From Kaistella solincola (GTDB lineage Bacteria; Bacteroidota; Bacteroidia; Flavobacteriales; Weeksellaceae), in assembly GCF_000812875.1 (NCBI RefSeq), contig NZ_JSYK01000003.1, positions 124,001-188,000 of the forward strand: a stretch of DNA of 64,000 nucleotides. Reading direction: 5' to 3'. Both the position numbers and the translations under genes were made by a program. Shown piece after piece: positions 1-9,198 of the stretch. Below the pieces are notes generated by a model. The model saw only the letters and a list, made by a program, of their open reading frames with translations, was not told where the DNA came from and did not search any database. Numbering within the stretch: position 1 is the stretch's first letter; each line of letters opens with the position of its first letter.

Positions 1-1263
1 TCTGAATATAACAATCTTGTTATTAACCGGAACAGGGTTTTGAAACAGGCAACGCCTGAAAATCCTGCCGTAATCGAAATGAATAAGCAGATCGCTTCTC
101 TAAAGAATCTCATCCGTCAGAATTTGATGGAATCAAAAGAAACATTGCAGCTCCAAGTGGCTCAGGCAAAAGGACAACTTAATATCGCGAAAGGTAACAT
201 TAGCAAATTTCCAACCCAAGAAAAGATATTTCGCGGTATTGATCGACAGCAAAATTTAAAGGAACAACTCTATCTTTATCTTTTACAAAAAAGGGAAGAA
301 AACGCTATAACACTTGCTGTTACAGCACCTAAAGCTAAAATTGTCAATCCTGCTTATACCACTGGTGTGGTTTCGCCGAATAGCACTCAAATTGTCTACG
401 GTGCTTTAGCTGCAGGTTTTTTACTTCCTCTTTTATTTCTCGTAGGAGCAAATGTTTTGGATACACGGGTACATTCCAAGCTTCATATTTTGAACCAAAT
501 ACCTGAAGCGTCTGTTGTCGCGGAAATTCCTTTCCATAAAGAAGAAAATTCGATGGTACACCCGAATGATTTTTCAGTTTTCGCCGAATCCTTCCGTATA
601 TTAGCGTCCAATCTTAAATATATGCTGCGTGCTAAAGAGCAGTCACACGGCGGCGTAATTCTGGTGACTTCCTCCGTGAAAGGCGAAGGAAAGACCACCA
701 TTTCAATGAACTTAGCGTTAACGCTTGCTGGTAAAAACAAAGTTATCGTGGTAGGCGCGGACATTAGAAATCCACAACTGCATCGTTTCATTTCAGGTGA
801 AAATATTGGTTTAACCGATTTTCTGGTCTCTGAAGATACTGATCCCAATTCTTTTATCATACCTTCTAAAGTAAATGACAACCTGGATGTTTTTTTTAGT
901 GGACAAATAGCTCCAAATCCTAACGACCTTTTGGATATGACCAAGTTCGATAACCTTATTGACTATCTAAAAGGTCGCTACGATTATGTCGTACTTGATT
1001 CCGCGCCAGTGATGCTCGTGAGTGATACTTTACATCTAGTTGAAAATTCAGATGTCGTACTTTACGCCGTAAAATCAGATTTTACTGAAAAAGAGATGAT
1101 AACTTTCGCTGATGGCTTCCAAAAGGAAAATGGAATCAAAAACTTAGCATTTGTTCTCAACGGCGTAAAACCAGAAAATACCCGTTATGGTAAAAGATAC
1201 GGTTATGGCTATTATTCTTACACTCACGAAGAAAAACTGCCTTGGTATAGAAAATATTTGTAA
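1..1263 (+). CDS. wzc: Wzc-type polysaccharide co-polymerase / BY-kinase, 3' part only
   Basis: The reading frame is open from base 1, so the 5' part lies outside the window. What remains is the end of the periplasmic coiled-coil region, the second membrane segment (around nt 390-460) and the cytoplasmic tyrosine kinase. The kinase shows Walker A (VKGEGKTT), Walker A' ([10 protein letters not shown]) and Walker B (YVVLDSAPVML), followed by a C-terminal tyrosine cluster (RYGKRYGYGYYSYTHEE). In this family the kinase autophosphorylates on the tail tyrosines and controls chain length and export of capsule or EPS together with Wza and Wzy. A complete but diverged paralogue lies at 47219-49582. 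The TTG at 40 is not the true start. Confidence 0.93.
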   Translation, partial: SEYNNLVINRNRVLKQATPENPAVIEMNKQIASLKNLIRQNLMESKETLQLQVAQAKGQLNIAKGNISKFPTQEKIFRGIDRQQNLKEQLYLYLLQKREENAITLAVTAPKAKIVNPAYTTGVVSPNSTQIVYGALAAGFLLPLLFLVGANVLDTRVHSKLHILNQIPEASVVAEIPFHKEENSMVHPNDFSVFAESFRILASNLKYMLRAKEQSHGGVILVTSSVKGEGKTTISMNLALTLAGKNKVIVVGADIRNPQLHRFISGENIGLTDFLVSEDTDPNSFIIPSKVNDNLDVFFSGQIAPNPNDLLDMTKFDNLIDYLKGRYDYVVLDSAPVMLVSDTLHLVENSDVVLYAVKSDFTEKEMITFADGFQKENGIKNLAFVLNGVKPENTRYGKRYGYGYYSYTHEEKLPWYRKYL

Positions 1264-1272
1264 GTTCCATAG

Positions 1273-3078
1273 ATGGGCAGCCTGAGACAAACAAAAACGG
1301 TTCTTGCCACCAAATTTCACCTGCCCTACTATTTGTACAAGCAGCTGGGAAACAAATTCTGGATTGTTCTGCTCCTTAACTCCCTACTTGTTTTTTTGGA
1401 TGGCATAGGTATCGCAATGTTTGTACCTCTGCTTCAGTTGACCGAATCAAATGCCTCACGAGGTGACACACCAAATGAGGTAATGGTTAAGCTCCAAACG
1501 CTTTTCCAGTCCGTTTCTGTTGAGCTTACGCTTACTAATATACTCCTCCTAATTTTTCTCCTCTTTACTGCCAAAGCGCTCCTTTATTTTGGATCTCAAT
1601 TTTATCAGAATAAAATCATGATGAACTTTGTGCATGCCATGAGATACCGAAACAACGAGGCATTGCGCACGCTCTCGTACAAAAGTTTTTTAAAAAAAAC
1701 TTTTGGTGAATTTCACCGTACACTGGCGGAAGAACCCGGACATGTACAACAAGCTGCAGGTTCTTATATTGATACGCTTAAAAACATTCTGGTGGTCCTT
1801 ATTTATCTGTCACTTTCTACATTTTTCGATTTTAGGTTTACTGTACTAGTCATAGTGTGCGGTGGGGTATTTTACTGCATCTACTACTTCATTAATAAAA
1901 AAATTAAAATATTTTCGAGAGAAATTACAGCCATCACGCAGAAACACTCAAGTTATACGGCAGAAAAAATTTATAATTTCAAATACCTGAAAGCGACGGG
2001 TGCGCTCAATTTTTTTGTGACGAGGATGGAAAAGTTCGATGAATTCGTCTACTCCAAGTTTTACAAAATGGCACAACTGAATATATTCAGCAATGTCATC
2101 CGGGAACCTGTTCTTATTTATATGATTTGTATCCTGATTTTGATCCAGGTACGCATTTTAGGAGAATCGATGGCTTCCATGGTTGTCGTCCTTCTTCTTT
2201 TTTACCGAACAATTGGTTATATTTTATCTGTTCAGGGTGCCTGGAGCAGTTTCTTGCGGAATACTGGTGCTGTGGAAAACATGAGAAATTTTGAACATTA
2301 CCTTGCCGTTAGCAGGGAGTCTTTTTCAGGCGAAAGAAAAATAAACCATATTGAAGAGTTGCGTCTTCAAAATGTTTCTTTACATTTTGACAATCAACCT
2401 GTGCTGACCAATATAAACCTACATGTTCCAAACCGCAAAATTCTTGCATTGGTCGGTGAGAGTGGCAGCGGAAAATCAACCCTTGTTAATATTTTGTGTG
2501 GACTCTATCTACCTGATAAAGGAAAATTTATAGTAAACGGAAATTCGGTTCAGGACCTGGATTTAGATTCTTTTCAAAAAAGAATCGGCTACATCACTCA
2601 GGATTCTACCATTTTTGCGGGTACCATTTATGAAAATGTAACCCTTTGGCAGGAAAAGACGCCTGACACTTTGAACAAATTTTGGCTAGCCATTAGGAGC
2701 AGCCATTTGGAAGAGTTTACAAACTCATTGCCTGAGCAAGAAAATACTATTCTTGGTCATAATGGTATAAACCTCAGCGGCGGACAAAAACAACGAATTT
2801 GTATCGCACGTGAGCTTTTTAAAGAGGTCGATCTTCTCGTAATGGATGAAGCGACCTCTGCTTTAGACGCACAGACTGAAAGTGACATCCAGAAAAGCAT
2901 CGAGGAGGTCGGCGGCAAGATGACGGTCATCATTGTGGCGCATCGTCTCGCTACCATTCGTGCAGCACATCATATTGTTCTCCTCGAAAAAGGCCAGATT
3001 ACGGCATCCGGAAATTTTGCAGACCTAAAAGAGCAGTCGGCTTACTTTGCCAAAGTAGCTTCACTTCAGGGACTTTAA
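1273..3078 (+). CDS. ABC exporter, MsbA/PglK-like (fused TMD-NBD)
   Basis: 601 aa. The N-terminal half (about residues 25-330) is hydrophobic with about six membrane segments. The C-terminal half is an ABC ATPase with Walker A (GESGSGKST, about 395-403), signature LSGGQKQR (about 500), Walker B (LLVMDEATSALD, about 520-531) and H-loop (VAHR). The size and half-transporter layout match MsbA and PglK, which flip lipid-linked substrates as homodimers. It begins 9 nt after the wzc stop, so both are probably co-transcribed. In this context it may flip an undecaprenyl-PP-linked glycan (inference). A Wzx flippase also exists in the same locus (11987-13420), so the division of labour is unclear; lipid or peptide export remains possible. 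Confidence 0.85.
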   Translation: MGSLRQTKTVLATKFHLPYYLYKQLGNKFWIVLLLNSLLVFLDGIGIAMFVPLLQLTESNASRGDTPNEVMVKLQTLFQSVSVELTLTNILLLIFLLFTAKALLYFGSQFYQNKIMMNFVHAMRYRNNEALRTLSYKSFLKKTFGEFHRTLAEEPGHVQQAAGSYIDTLKNILVVLIYLSLSTFFDFRFTVLVIVCGGVFYCIYYFINKKIKIFSREITAITQKHSSYTAEKIYNFKYLKATGALNFFVTRMEKFDEFVYSKFYKMAQLNIFSNVIREPVLIYMICILILIQVRILGESMASMVVVLLLFYRTIGYILSVQGAWSSFLRNTGAVENMRNFEHYLAVSRESFSGERKINHIEELRLQNVSLHFDNQPVLTNINLHVPNRKILALVGESGSGKSTLVNILCGLYLPDKGKFIVNGNSVQDLDLDSFQKRIGYITQDSTIFAGTIYENVTLWQEKTPDTLNKFWLAIRSSHLEEFTNSLPEQENTILGHNGINLSGGQKQRICIARELFKEVDLLVMDEATSALDAQTESDIQKSIEEVGGKMTVIIVAHRLATIRAAHHIVLLEKGQITASGNFADLKEQSAYFAKVASLQGL

Positions 3079-3179
3079 ATTGTCTTAAATTTTACTTATC
3101 TTTATTAATGTAAGTTCTTGCCTTTAAGGGGAGGAGCTGACCTGCTCATATGTCATGACCAACATAAATCTTAAATCCA

Positions 3180-4067
3180 ATGGAAATAAGCCCTAAAATA
3201 TCCCTCCTTATTGCCCATTATAATTCCGGTGTCTATTTTGAAAAGGCTTTCGAAAGTCTCTTACGCCAAAGCGAATTAGCCTGGGAAGCCATTATTGTGG
3301 ACGATGCCTCAACGGATGGCAGTCTGGACCTGGTAAAATCTTTGATTAAGGAGGACCCCAGGTTTAAACTTTTTGAAAATAAGACGAACCTGGAAACTGC
3401 AAGCACTCTTAAAAAAGCCATTGAGTTATCTTCCGCTCCCCTCTTCGCCCGCCTGGATCCCGATGATACTTTGGAGCCCCATGCACTGGAAAAATCAATC
3501 AGAGCGCACGAAAAATATCAAAAAGTAGGTTTGGTATACTCCAACCATCTTGTCTGTGATGAAAATCTTAAAATAAAATGGGTTCATCAAGCAAAACCAG
3601 TGGATGATCTAACAAGCGAAAACTCTTTTCTTTATGATAATGAAATTTCCCAGTTTGCCTCTTTTAAAAGAGCCTTCTATGATCGCACATCCGGCGTCGA
3701 TACATTTAATAAACGTGCAGAGGATGTGGACATGTACCTTAAAATGTGTGAGGTGGCACCTGTTTTTCATCTGAATGAGACGCTTTATAACTACAGAATA
3801 CGACCTGGAAGTCGCCGGCAGTTCGACAATGCAGATAGGGCGAAATTCTGGTATTGGGTGGCACTTATAAAAATGGCAGAGCGCCGTAATTTAAATATTG
3901 AAGATTTTTTTGTGAAGCACTGCGCCAGGAGAAGTGAACTGCAGGCTTATATTGATAGGGAAGCACGCCTCAGGAAAATTGTTAATGGTAATATTTTCTT
4001 CAAGTCGGCATTGAGTGTTGGCCAAAAATTGAGGCTTTTCGATTTTAAAAAATACCTGGATAATTAA
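3180..4067 (+). CDS. GT2 family glycosyltransferase, array copy 1
   Basis: 295 aa, soluble GT-A fold glycosyltransferase with no membrane segment. The N-terminal nucleotide-binding half has ISLLIAHYNSG and VDDASTD (about 40-46). RLDPDD (about 91-96) supplies the metal-binding DxD-like acidic cluster, and RAEDVDMYLKMCE lies near 182-194. It is the most diverged of the four tandem copies. It would transfer a nucleotide-activated sugar at the inner membrane; donor and acceptor cannot be read from sequence. The ATG at 3180 is preceded by a 101-nt spacer after the ABC gene, where a new transcript could start, but no clear TAnnTTTG promoter is present. Confidence 0.88.
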   Translation: MEISPKISLLIAHYNSGVYFEKAFESLLRQSELAWEAIIVDDASTDGSLDLVKSLIKEDPRFKLFENKTNLETASTLKKAIELSSAPLFARLDPDDTLEPHALEKSIRAHEKYQKVGLVYSNHLVCDENLKIKWVHQAKPVDDLTSENSFLYDNEISQFASFKRAFYDRTSGVDTFNKRAEDVDMYLKMCEVAPVFHLNETLYNYRIRPGSRRQFDNADRAKFWYWVALIKMAERRNLNIEDFFVKHCARRSELQAYIDREARLRKIVNGNIFFKSALSVGQKLRLFDFKKYLDN

Positions 4068-4073
4068 CAAGCG

Positions 4074-4922
4074 ATGCACCCGGAGATTTCAATATTATTA
4101 GCCAATTTTAATAATGGACATTTTTTCAAAGAAGCCTTCGACAGCCTTCTGCACCAAACCTTTAAAAATTGGGAAGCAATAATTATCGATGATTGTTCAA
4201 CCGATAATTCGGTGGAGGTAATCCAAAACTTAATTAAAGGTGATGACCGTTTTCTTTTTTTTAAGAATGAGGTAAATAAAGGCTATCAGGAGACTATTGT
4301 TCGCGCAGTATCACTTTCACGTGCAGAAATCTTTGGCCGCTTGGATCCCGATGACACATTATCCCCTGATGCTATCGAAATATCAATGAATGCACACCGA
4401 AAAAATCCTGAGGTTGGCCTGGTTTATTCGGACCTTGCTGTTCGCGGTAAAGAGATGGAGTTTTGGTGGAAACACAGCAGCAAACAAATTGATCATCTGG
4501 ACGAAAAATATTATAATTTAAATGGCGAGATTTCACCCTTTGCAACTTTTAAGAAATCTGTCTATAACCGAACTTCAGGTCTTGACCCCTGGATTCGCAG
4601 AGCTGAAGATAAAGATATTTACATGAAAATGTGTGAGGCTGCCCCTGTGATATATATTCCGCGGATGCTTTACAATTACCGACAGGTAGAAGGAAGTCTT
4701 TCAACAAATTCGAATGAACTGAAAGCCATTTTTTGGCATTGGGTAGCTCTTACCAGGATGATGGATCGACGTAAAATTAACCTTGAGGATATTTTTGTTG
4801 AAAAATTTGTTGATCGGCAGCGTGTGAATGATTCCGTTCGGGAGAGAGAACAACAAATCAAATGGCTTAAGAATAACTGGTTTGGACGCTTATTGGGTAA
4901 AACATGGGGTAAGAATTTTTAA
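4074..4922 (+). CDS. GT2 family glycosyltransferase, array copy 2
   Basis: 282 aa. It has the same motif order as its neighbours: ISILLANFNNGHFF at the N-terminus, DDCSTDNS near 40, FGRLDPDDTL near 90 and RAEDKDIYMKMCE near 185. It starts 6 nt after the stop of copy 1, indicating translational coupling in one operon. The C-terminal tail (about the last 40 residues) is the part that differs most between the array members, so acceptor or partner recognition may differ (inference). Specificity is unknown. Confidence 0.88.
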   Translation: MHPEISILLANFNNGHFFKEAFDSLLHQTFKNWEAIIIDDCSTDNSVEVIQNLIKGDDRFLFFKNEVNKGYQETIVRAVSLSRAEIFGRLDPDDTLSPDAIEISMNAHRKNPEVGLVYSDLAVRGKEMEFWWKHSSKQIDHLDEKYYNLNGEISPFATFKKSVYNRTSGLDPWIRRAEDKDIYMKMCEAAPVIYIPRMLYNYRQVEGSLSTNSNELKAIFWHWVALTRMMDRRKINLEDIFVEKFVDRQRVNDSVREREQQIKWLKNNWFGRLLGKTWGKNF

Positions 4923-4929
4923 AAATATT

Positions 4930-5784
4930 ATGGAACATACGGTTAAAATATCAGTCCTTATCGCCAATTACAACAACGGTCATTTTTTTGAGGAAGCTTA
5001 CCATAGTCTGGTGAACCAAACTTTTACGCAGTGGGAAGCCGTTGTAATTGATGATGCCTCTACAGACAATTCCGCAAAAATTATTCAGAATCTTATTCGT
5101 GGAGACAAACGCTTTCGATTCTATCAAAATAAAAAAAACAAAGGTTATCAGCGTACTGTCACCCGCGCTATTATGCTGTCGCAAGCCGAAATCTTTGGCC
5201 GTCTAGATCCAGATGATGTTCTTTACCCCAAAGCGCTGGAACTGTCTCTAAAAGAACATGAAAATCATCCAGAAGTGGGGTTGGTCTATTCAGATGTCTC
5301 CATATGTGATGAAAATCTTCGCATTTTATATCATCATGAGAGCTTCCAGATTGAATCTCTAAATGAAAAATATTACTTACTAGCAGGGGAAATTGGGGCC
5401 TTTGCCACTTTTAAAAAAGAAATTTACCACCGCGCTGGCGGTATAGACCCGTGCATAAAAAGAGCAGAGGATATTGATCTCTACATTAGGATGTGCGAAA
5501 CAGCGCCGGTAAAAAGGATTCCGGAGCCCTTATATTATTACCGTATTTTAAAGAACAGCCTTTCTAAAGGAGAGAATGGGGAACGGTCCTATTTTTGGCA
5601 TTTTGTTTCCCTCATTAACATGGCCGAACGGCGAAACTTAAATATTGAAGATCTGTTTGTAGAACATTTTATAGAAAGAGAAGAAATAATTCCCTACAGA
5701 ATTCGCCGAAATAATCTGATTAAACTGGTTAAAAACAGTAGAATGCTTACAAAAATATGGCTTAAAACCGGCCGGGAGCTTTAA
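4930..5784 (+). CDS. GT2 family glycosyltransferase, array copy 3
   Basis: 284 aa from the ATG at 4930. An in-frame ATG at 4828 would add 34 residues overlapping the previous gene. The 4930 start is preferred because it gives the family N-terminus (VKISVLIANYNNGHFF) and a 7-nt spacer like the other copies. The motifs DDASTDNS, FGRLDPDD and RAEDIDLYIRMCE are present. It is closely related to copy 4, suggesting the most recent duplication in the array. It is probably cytoplasmic or peripheral to the inner membrane and adds one sugar to the repeat unit. Confidence 0.88.
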   Translation: MEHTVKISVLIANYNNGHFFEEAYHSLVNQTFTQWEAVVIDDASTDNSAKIIQNLIRGDKRFRFYQNKKNKGYQRTVTRAIMLSQAEIFGRLDPDDVLYPKALELSLKEHENHPEVGLVYSDVSICDENLRILYHHESFQIESLNEKYYLLAGEIGAFATFKKEIYHRAGGIDPCIKRAEDIDLYIRMCETAPVKRIPEPLYYYRILKNSLSKGENGERSYFWHFVSLINMAERRNLNIEDLFVEHFIEREEIIPYRIRRNNLIKLVKNSRMLTKIWLKTGREL

Positions 5785-5788
5785 AAGT

Positions 5789-6655
5789 ATGGTGCCTAAA
5801 ATATCAATAATAATTGGCAATTATAATAACGGTCACTATTTTATTGACGCGCATCGAAGTCTGGTGGAACAAACTTTTACGGAGTGGGAAGCCATTGTGA
5901 TTGATGATGCCTCTACAGATGATTCCGTCTCAGTCATTCAGCAACTTATTTCGGGAGAAAGCCGCTTCAGGTTTTACCAAAATCCGGAAAACAGAGGATA
6001 TCAGCGAACCGTAATTCGAGGGATTGAACTTGCACAGGCCGATATTTTTGGTCGGCTGGATCCGGATGACGTTCTTTATCCCAAAGCTTTGGAACTCTCC
6101 ATAGAAGAACATTTGAAATATCCGGAAGTTGGCCTGGTTTATACTGATTTAACGGTGTGCGATGAAAGTCTCAGTGTCTTATACCACCACGAAAGTGTTC
6201 AAATTACCGACTTGAATGAGAAATATTTTCTCCTTGCGGGTGAAGTCGGTGCTTTTGCAACCTTTAAGAAACATTTTTATCAGAAAGCCGGCGGCTTCGA
6301 CCCATCGGTAAAACGGGCTGAGGACATTGATATTTATATGAGGATGTGTGAAGTCGCGCCCGTAAAACGTCTTCCGCTGGCTTTATATTACTACCGTTTT
6401 CACAATACCAGCCTCTCAAAAATGGGTAATGGAGACCGCGCTTATTTTTGGCACTGGACGGCACTCATTAAAATGAGTGAACGCAGAGATCTAAATATTG
6501 AAGACACTTTTATAGAGCATGTTGCCTCGCGAGCTGAATTGGATTCATTCAGGAACAGAGTGAGTTCCCTTAAAAACTGGGTCGATAAAAATTACCTCCT
6601 CTCATTTTTAACAAATATTGCGGCCCGTTTCGGTTTTGATTATAAGAAAATGTAA
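5789..6655 (+). CDS. GT2 family glycosyltransferase, array copy 4
   Basis: 288 aa. It carries ISIIIGNYNNGHYF, DDASTDDS, FGRLDPDD and RAEDIDIYMRMCE in the family order. It starts 4 nt after the stop of copy 3. It is the last of the array and is followed by a 390-nt gap with a candidate promoter, so a transcription unit may end after it. All key acidic residues are kept, so nothing suggests it is inactive. The sugar specificity is not deducible. Confidence 0.88.
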   Translation: MVPKISIIIGNYNNGHYFIDAHRSLVEQTFTEWEAIVIDDASTDDSVSVIQQLISGESRFRFYQNPENRGYQRTVIRGIELAQADIFGRLDPDDVLYPKALELSIEEHLKYPEVGLVYTDLTVCDESLSVLYHHESVQITDLNEKYFLLAGEVGAFATFKKHFYQKAGGFDPSVKRAEDIDIYMRMCEVAPVKRLPLALYYYRFHNTSLSKMGNGDRAYFWHWTALIKMSERRDLNIEDTFIEHVASRAELDSFRNRVSSLKNWVDKNYLLSFLTNIAARFGFDYKKM

Positions 6656-6746
6656 GCGAAGATCAGGCGCATAATATCATACATAGCCTCTTTGCTTAGC
6701 GACTCCCAGGCATTATTCTTAATGGCTTTACATCTTACAATTTAGT

Positions 6747-6780
6747 TTGTTTAATTAATAAAATTTAATTCCTATATTTG
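6747..6780 (+). promoter_or_regulatory. Bacteroidota-type promoter candidate upstream of GT2
   Basis: A -33 TTG (6747-6749) and a -7 TATATTTG (6773-6780) are separated by 23 nt. This matches the TTG / TAnnTTTG consensus known for Flavobacteria, at the upper end of the spacing range. It lies in a long gap after the GT2 array. Confidence 0.55.
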
Positions 6781-6894
6781 TTTATAAGCGCTTCATTATC
6801 ATAGGTCTTTCAGAATTAAAAAAAGGGATTCAAACATCCAGTCATTCTAAAATATCGCATGTGATGGATCGCTCCTAACACAAAATGATCGAAA

Positions 6895-7026
6895 ATGAAA
6901 AAAAATTACTCTTTGCAGAAAGATCTGCAGTATAATGCTGTGCACCCCATTCTCAATTTAAGATTTGACAATTTGACGAAGGTGCTATGCCTTCTAGCTA
7001 TCAAAAGGCAGGCTCTTATTCTTTAA
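6895..7026 (+). CDS. Possible 43-aa leader ORF
   Basis: An ATG at 6895 opens 43 codons ending at TAA 7024-7026, 19 nt before the next gene. It lies downstream of the 6747-6780 promoter candidate. The product is basic at the N-terminus with a hydrophobic stretch near the C-terminus (TKVLCLLAIK). No family is recognised. It may be chance or a translated leader. Confidence 0.2.
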   Translation: MKKNYSLQKDLQYNAVHPILNLRFDNLTKVLCLLAIKRQALIL

Positions 7027-7045
7027 CGGAATTTAAATCCTAGTT

Positions 7046-8044
7046 ATGGAAAAAGTTTCCGTCATTATCCCTATTTTTAATGCCGCCGCAACCTTGCACC
7101 GTTGCCTTGATTCTGTGCTCGCACAGGATCATACGTACTGGGAGCTCCTCCTTGTCGACGATGGTTCTACCGATGAATCGGCAGAGATATGCCGTACCTA
7201 TGCTGCAGGTGACAGCAGGATTCGGTGTATCGAAAACGTAAATTCCGGTCCGTCAGTGGCGCGTAATCTGGGTCTGCAGAAGGCCACAGGTGATTATGTG
7301 TGTTTTGTGGATGCTGATGACTATGCACGGCGTGATTACATTTCAAAATTGTTGCTCCCTTTCCGCACCCTGCCCGTTCAAATGTCTGTCAGTGGCTATT
7401 ACGAGGTTTCCCACCGGAATCCTTCTCCACGTCCAATTCACGATTTAAAAGCGATTAAAGATTTGTGTGTAGTTGAATCCTCTTTTTTTCAGCAGAAAGT
7501 GCCCTACGGTACCACCGGTGTCATTTGTGGCAAAATGTTTCTGGGGGAAGTCATCAGGACGCACAATTTGAAATTTAAATGCGATTTATTTCTCCAGGAA
7601 GATCTTATTTTTATATTAAAATATGCAAATATGATCACCAATGTCGCAATAATAGATGATTACCTGTATTATTATGACCGTTCCAATCCAAACAGTTTGA
7701 GTGCGGTGCGCGACGAAAAACTTTTAAAAAATTCCTTCCGCGCTGCGGAATATATAAGCCAAATATACAAACATGATGATGCTTCACTTATTCTAACATC
7801 ACACCGCAGGTCAGCCATGCTGACGTTTTTTGATCACATAGCTGTAAAAGAAATTCCGGTCAGCGAAAAAAGAGAGGTGATAAGAAAGCAGTACCTCCGT
7901 CACCATCAGAAACTGACCTCCTTGCCTTGGGATTCATCAGGGATGAAGTTTACCCTTTTTCTTTTACATTATAATTTTGTGTACCTCTATATTATCTTCC
8001 GCAAAATACTGCGAAAAGAAAGGCGAATACGAGGGGTAATTTAA
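7046..8044 (+). CDS. GT2 family glycosyltransferase (WcaA/EpsH-like)
   Basis: 332 aa. This is a classical GT2 start (VSVIIPIFNAAATLHRCLDS), then VDDGSTDESAEI (about 37-48), SGPSVARNLG (about 68-77) and FVDADDY (about 87-93), which carries the DxD metal site. The C-terminal ~100 residues contain a hydrophobic segment (FLLHYNFVYLYIIF), probably membrane-associated. It belongs to a different GT2 subgroup from the preceding array. It follows the 6747-6780 promoter candidate and may start a new transcript. Donor sugar unknown. Confidence 0.88.
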   Translation: MEKVSVIIPIFNAAATLHRCLDSVLAQDHTYWELLLVDDGSTDESAEICRTYAAGDSRIRCIENVNSGPSVARNLGLQKATGDYVCFVDADDYARRDYISKLLLPFRTLPVQMSVSGYYEVSHRNPSPRPIHDLKAIKDLCVVESSFFQQKVPYGTTGVICGKMFLGEVIRTHNLKFKCDLFLQEDLIFILKYANMITNVAIIDDYLYYYDRSNPNSLSAVRDEKLLKNSFRAAEYISQIYKHDDASLILTSHRRSAMLTFFDHIAVKEIPVSEKREVIRKQYLRHHQKLTSLPWDSSGMKFTLFLLHYNFVYLYIIFRKILRKERRIRGVI

Positions 8045-8080
8045 GAGCTTTTGTTTTTACGGTCAATTCCCGTCGAATAA

Positions 8081-8111
8081 TTGAAGGATGAAGAGAAAAT
8101 ATTTAACTTTA
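8081..8111 (+). promoter_or_regulatory. Weak promoter candidate
   Basis: TTG (8081-8083) is followed after 20 nt by TAACTTTA (8104-8111), one mismatch from TAnnTTTG. It lies in the 133-nt gap before the GT2 gene at 8178. Confidence 0.3.
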
Positions 8112-8177
8112 GAGACTTAAATAAGGTAAAATTGATAATTAAAATTTCCGCCTTCTTCTGTCCTAAATTTTGAAATA

Positions 8178-9122
8178 ATGAATACGTCTTCAGTTCCCGT
8201 TAGTGTCGTAATTATGACCCACCGCCACGAAAAATTTATAACTGAGGCTCTGGAAGGGGTTTTCCTACAACACTATGAGGGGCCACTGCAGGTAATTATT
8301 GTCAATGATGCTTCACCCGATGAAACGCATGAAATTATAGTGAACTTCTTAAAAAAAGAGCTTCCCCGCAATATCACCGTGGAGTACACGCGCCATGAGG
8401 AAAACAAAGGCATGATGGCAAATTTTGCCTGGGCTTTAAGGCAGACACGGGGTAAGTATACGGCATTTTGTGAAGGTGACGATTATTGGACAGATCCTCT
8501 TAAACTCCAACACCAGGTTGATTTTTTGGAAAATCATGCGGACTATTCTTTGGTATTTTCCAATACACGGATATTTCCAGAAACTAGCTGGACACATGCA
8601 GATATGGAAATGGAAATAGTGACTGAGGATCGACAATACCTACCGGAAGAAATTTTCGAGAAGTGGATAGTTCCTTTAAATACGGTGCTGTTCCGCAACG
8701 ATTTAGAGGCTAAATTTTATGATCTCATTCTACACAATAAAAACCTTCTTTTTGGTGATATCGTTTTACTGCTTCATCTGGCTGAAAAAGGAAAAATTTT
8801 TGGTATGGCTGCATATACGGCGGTTTATCGGCGACATACAGGCAATGTAACTTCAAGTACTCAAAGCCACAACAGGCGGAATAAATTTAACCATTTGCAA
8901 GCGGTTATAAGAGCTTTCGGCAGTCGATATAAAACGCCCTTGGTTAAGAAGACGCTGGGTCGATATTCTAGATCCATAGCCACTCAATCTTATCACCAAG
9001 GTAGTTTCTCTGATGTGGCGAAATATCTTTATTGGGCTTTCCGGTATAATTTTAAAGAGGCGGCTCGACTGCTAAGAAATAATGTGCGACAACAAAAATC
9101 TTCAAACACGTCCACGCTTTAA
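8178..9122 (+). CDS. GT2 family glycosyltransferase
   Basis: 314 aa. It has the N-terminal VSVVIMTHRHEKFITEAL, VNDASPDET (about 42-50) and CEGDDYWTDPLKLQ (about 98-111). The last motif is characteristic of a common GT2 subgroup in O-antigen and capsule loci and includes the acidic metal site. No membrane segment is visible. It sits alone between two gaps (133 and 231 nt). It probably adds one residue of the region A repeat unit; specificity is not deducible. Confidence 0.88.
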   Translation: MNTSSVPVSVVIMTHRHEKFITEALEGVFLQHYEGPLQVIIVNDASPDETHEIIVNFLKKELPRNITVEYTRHEENKGMMANFAWALRQTRGKYTAFCEGDDYWTDPLKLQHQVDFLENHADYSLVFSNTRIFPETSWTHADMEMEIVTEDRQYLPEEIFEKWIVPLNTVLFRNDLEAKFYDLILHNKNLLFGDIVLLLHLAEKGKIFGMAAYTAVYRRHTGNVTSSTQSHNRRNKFNHLQAVIRAFGSRYKTPLVKKTLGRYSRSIATQSYHQGSFSDVAKYLYWAFRYNFKEAARLLRNNVRQQKSSNTSTL

Positions 9123-9190
9123 AAGGAAGTCACTTGATTGCAACAAAAAAAATAGCTTTCAATTCTATTTCATCTACAGTTTATAAACAC

Positions 9191-9198
9191 TATTTTTG
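9191..9198 (+). promoter_or_regulatory. Partial promoter (-7 element only) before wbpP-like gene
   Basis: TATTTTTG fits the TAnnTTTG -7 consensus, but no TTG is found 17-23 nt upstream. It lies 156 nt before the epimerase start. Confidence 0.25.

Larger units (their letters stand above)
3180..6655 (+). repeat. Tandem array of four paralogous GT2 genes
   Basis: Four consecutive genes (3180, 4074, 4930, 5789) encode proteins of 282-295 aa with the same ordered motifs: a DDxSTD segment near residue 40, RLDPDD near residue 90, an FA(S/T)FK segment near 160, RAEDxDxY-x-x-MCE near 190, and a C-terminal RRxLNIED-like segment. Spacers between the genes are only 4-7 nt. Copies 3 and 4 resemble each other most, including long stretches of identical nucleotides around the motifs. 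This is direct evidence of tandem gene duplication followed by divergence. Confidence 0.9.
6656..7045 (+). other. Intergenic gap after the GT2 array
   Basis: This 390-nt gene-poor stretch holds a good Bacteroidota promoter candidate (6747-6780) and a possible 43-codon ORF (6895-7026), described separately. No convincing terminator hairpin, RNA gene or repeat was seen. If the promoter is used, the following GT2 gene has a leader of roughly 260 nt. Confidence 0.5.
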
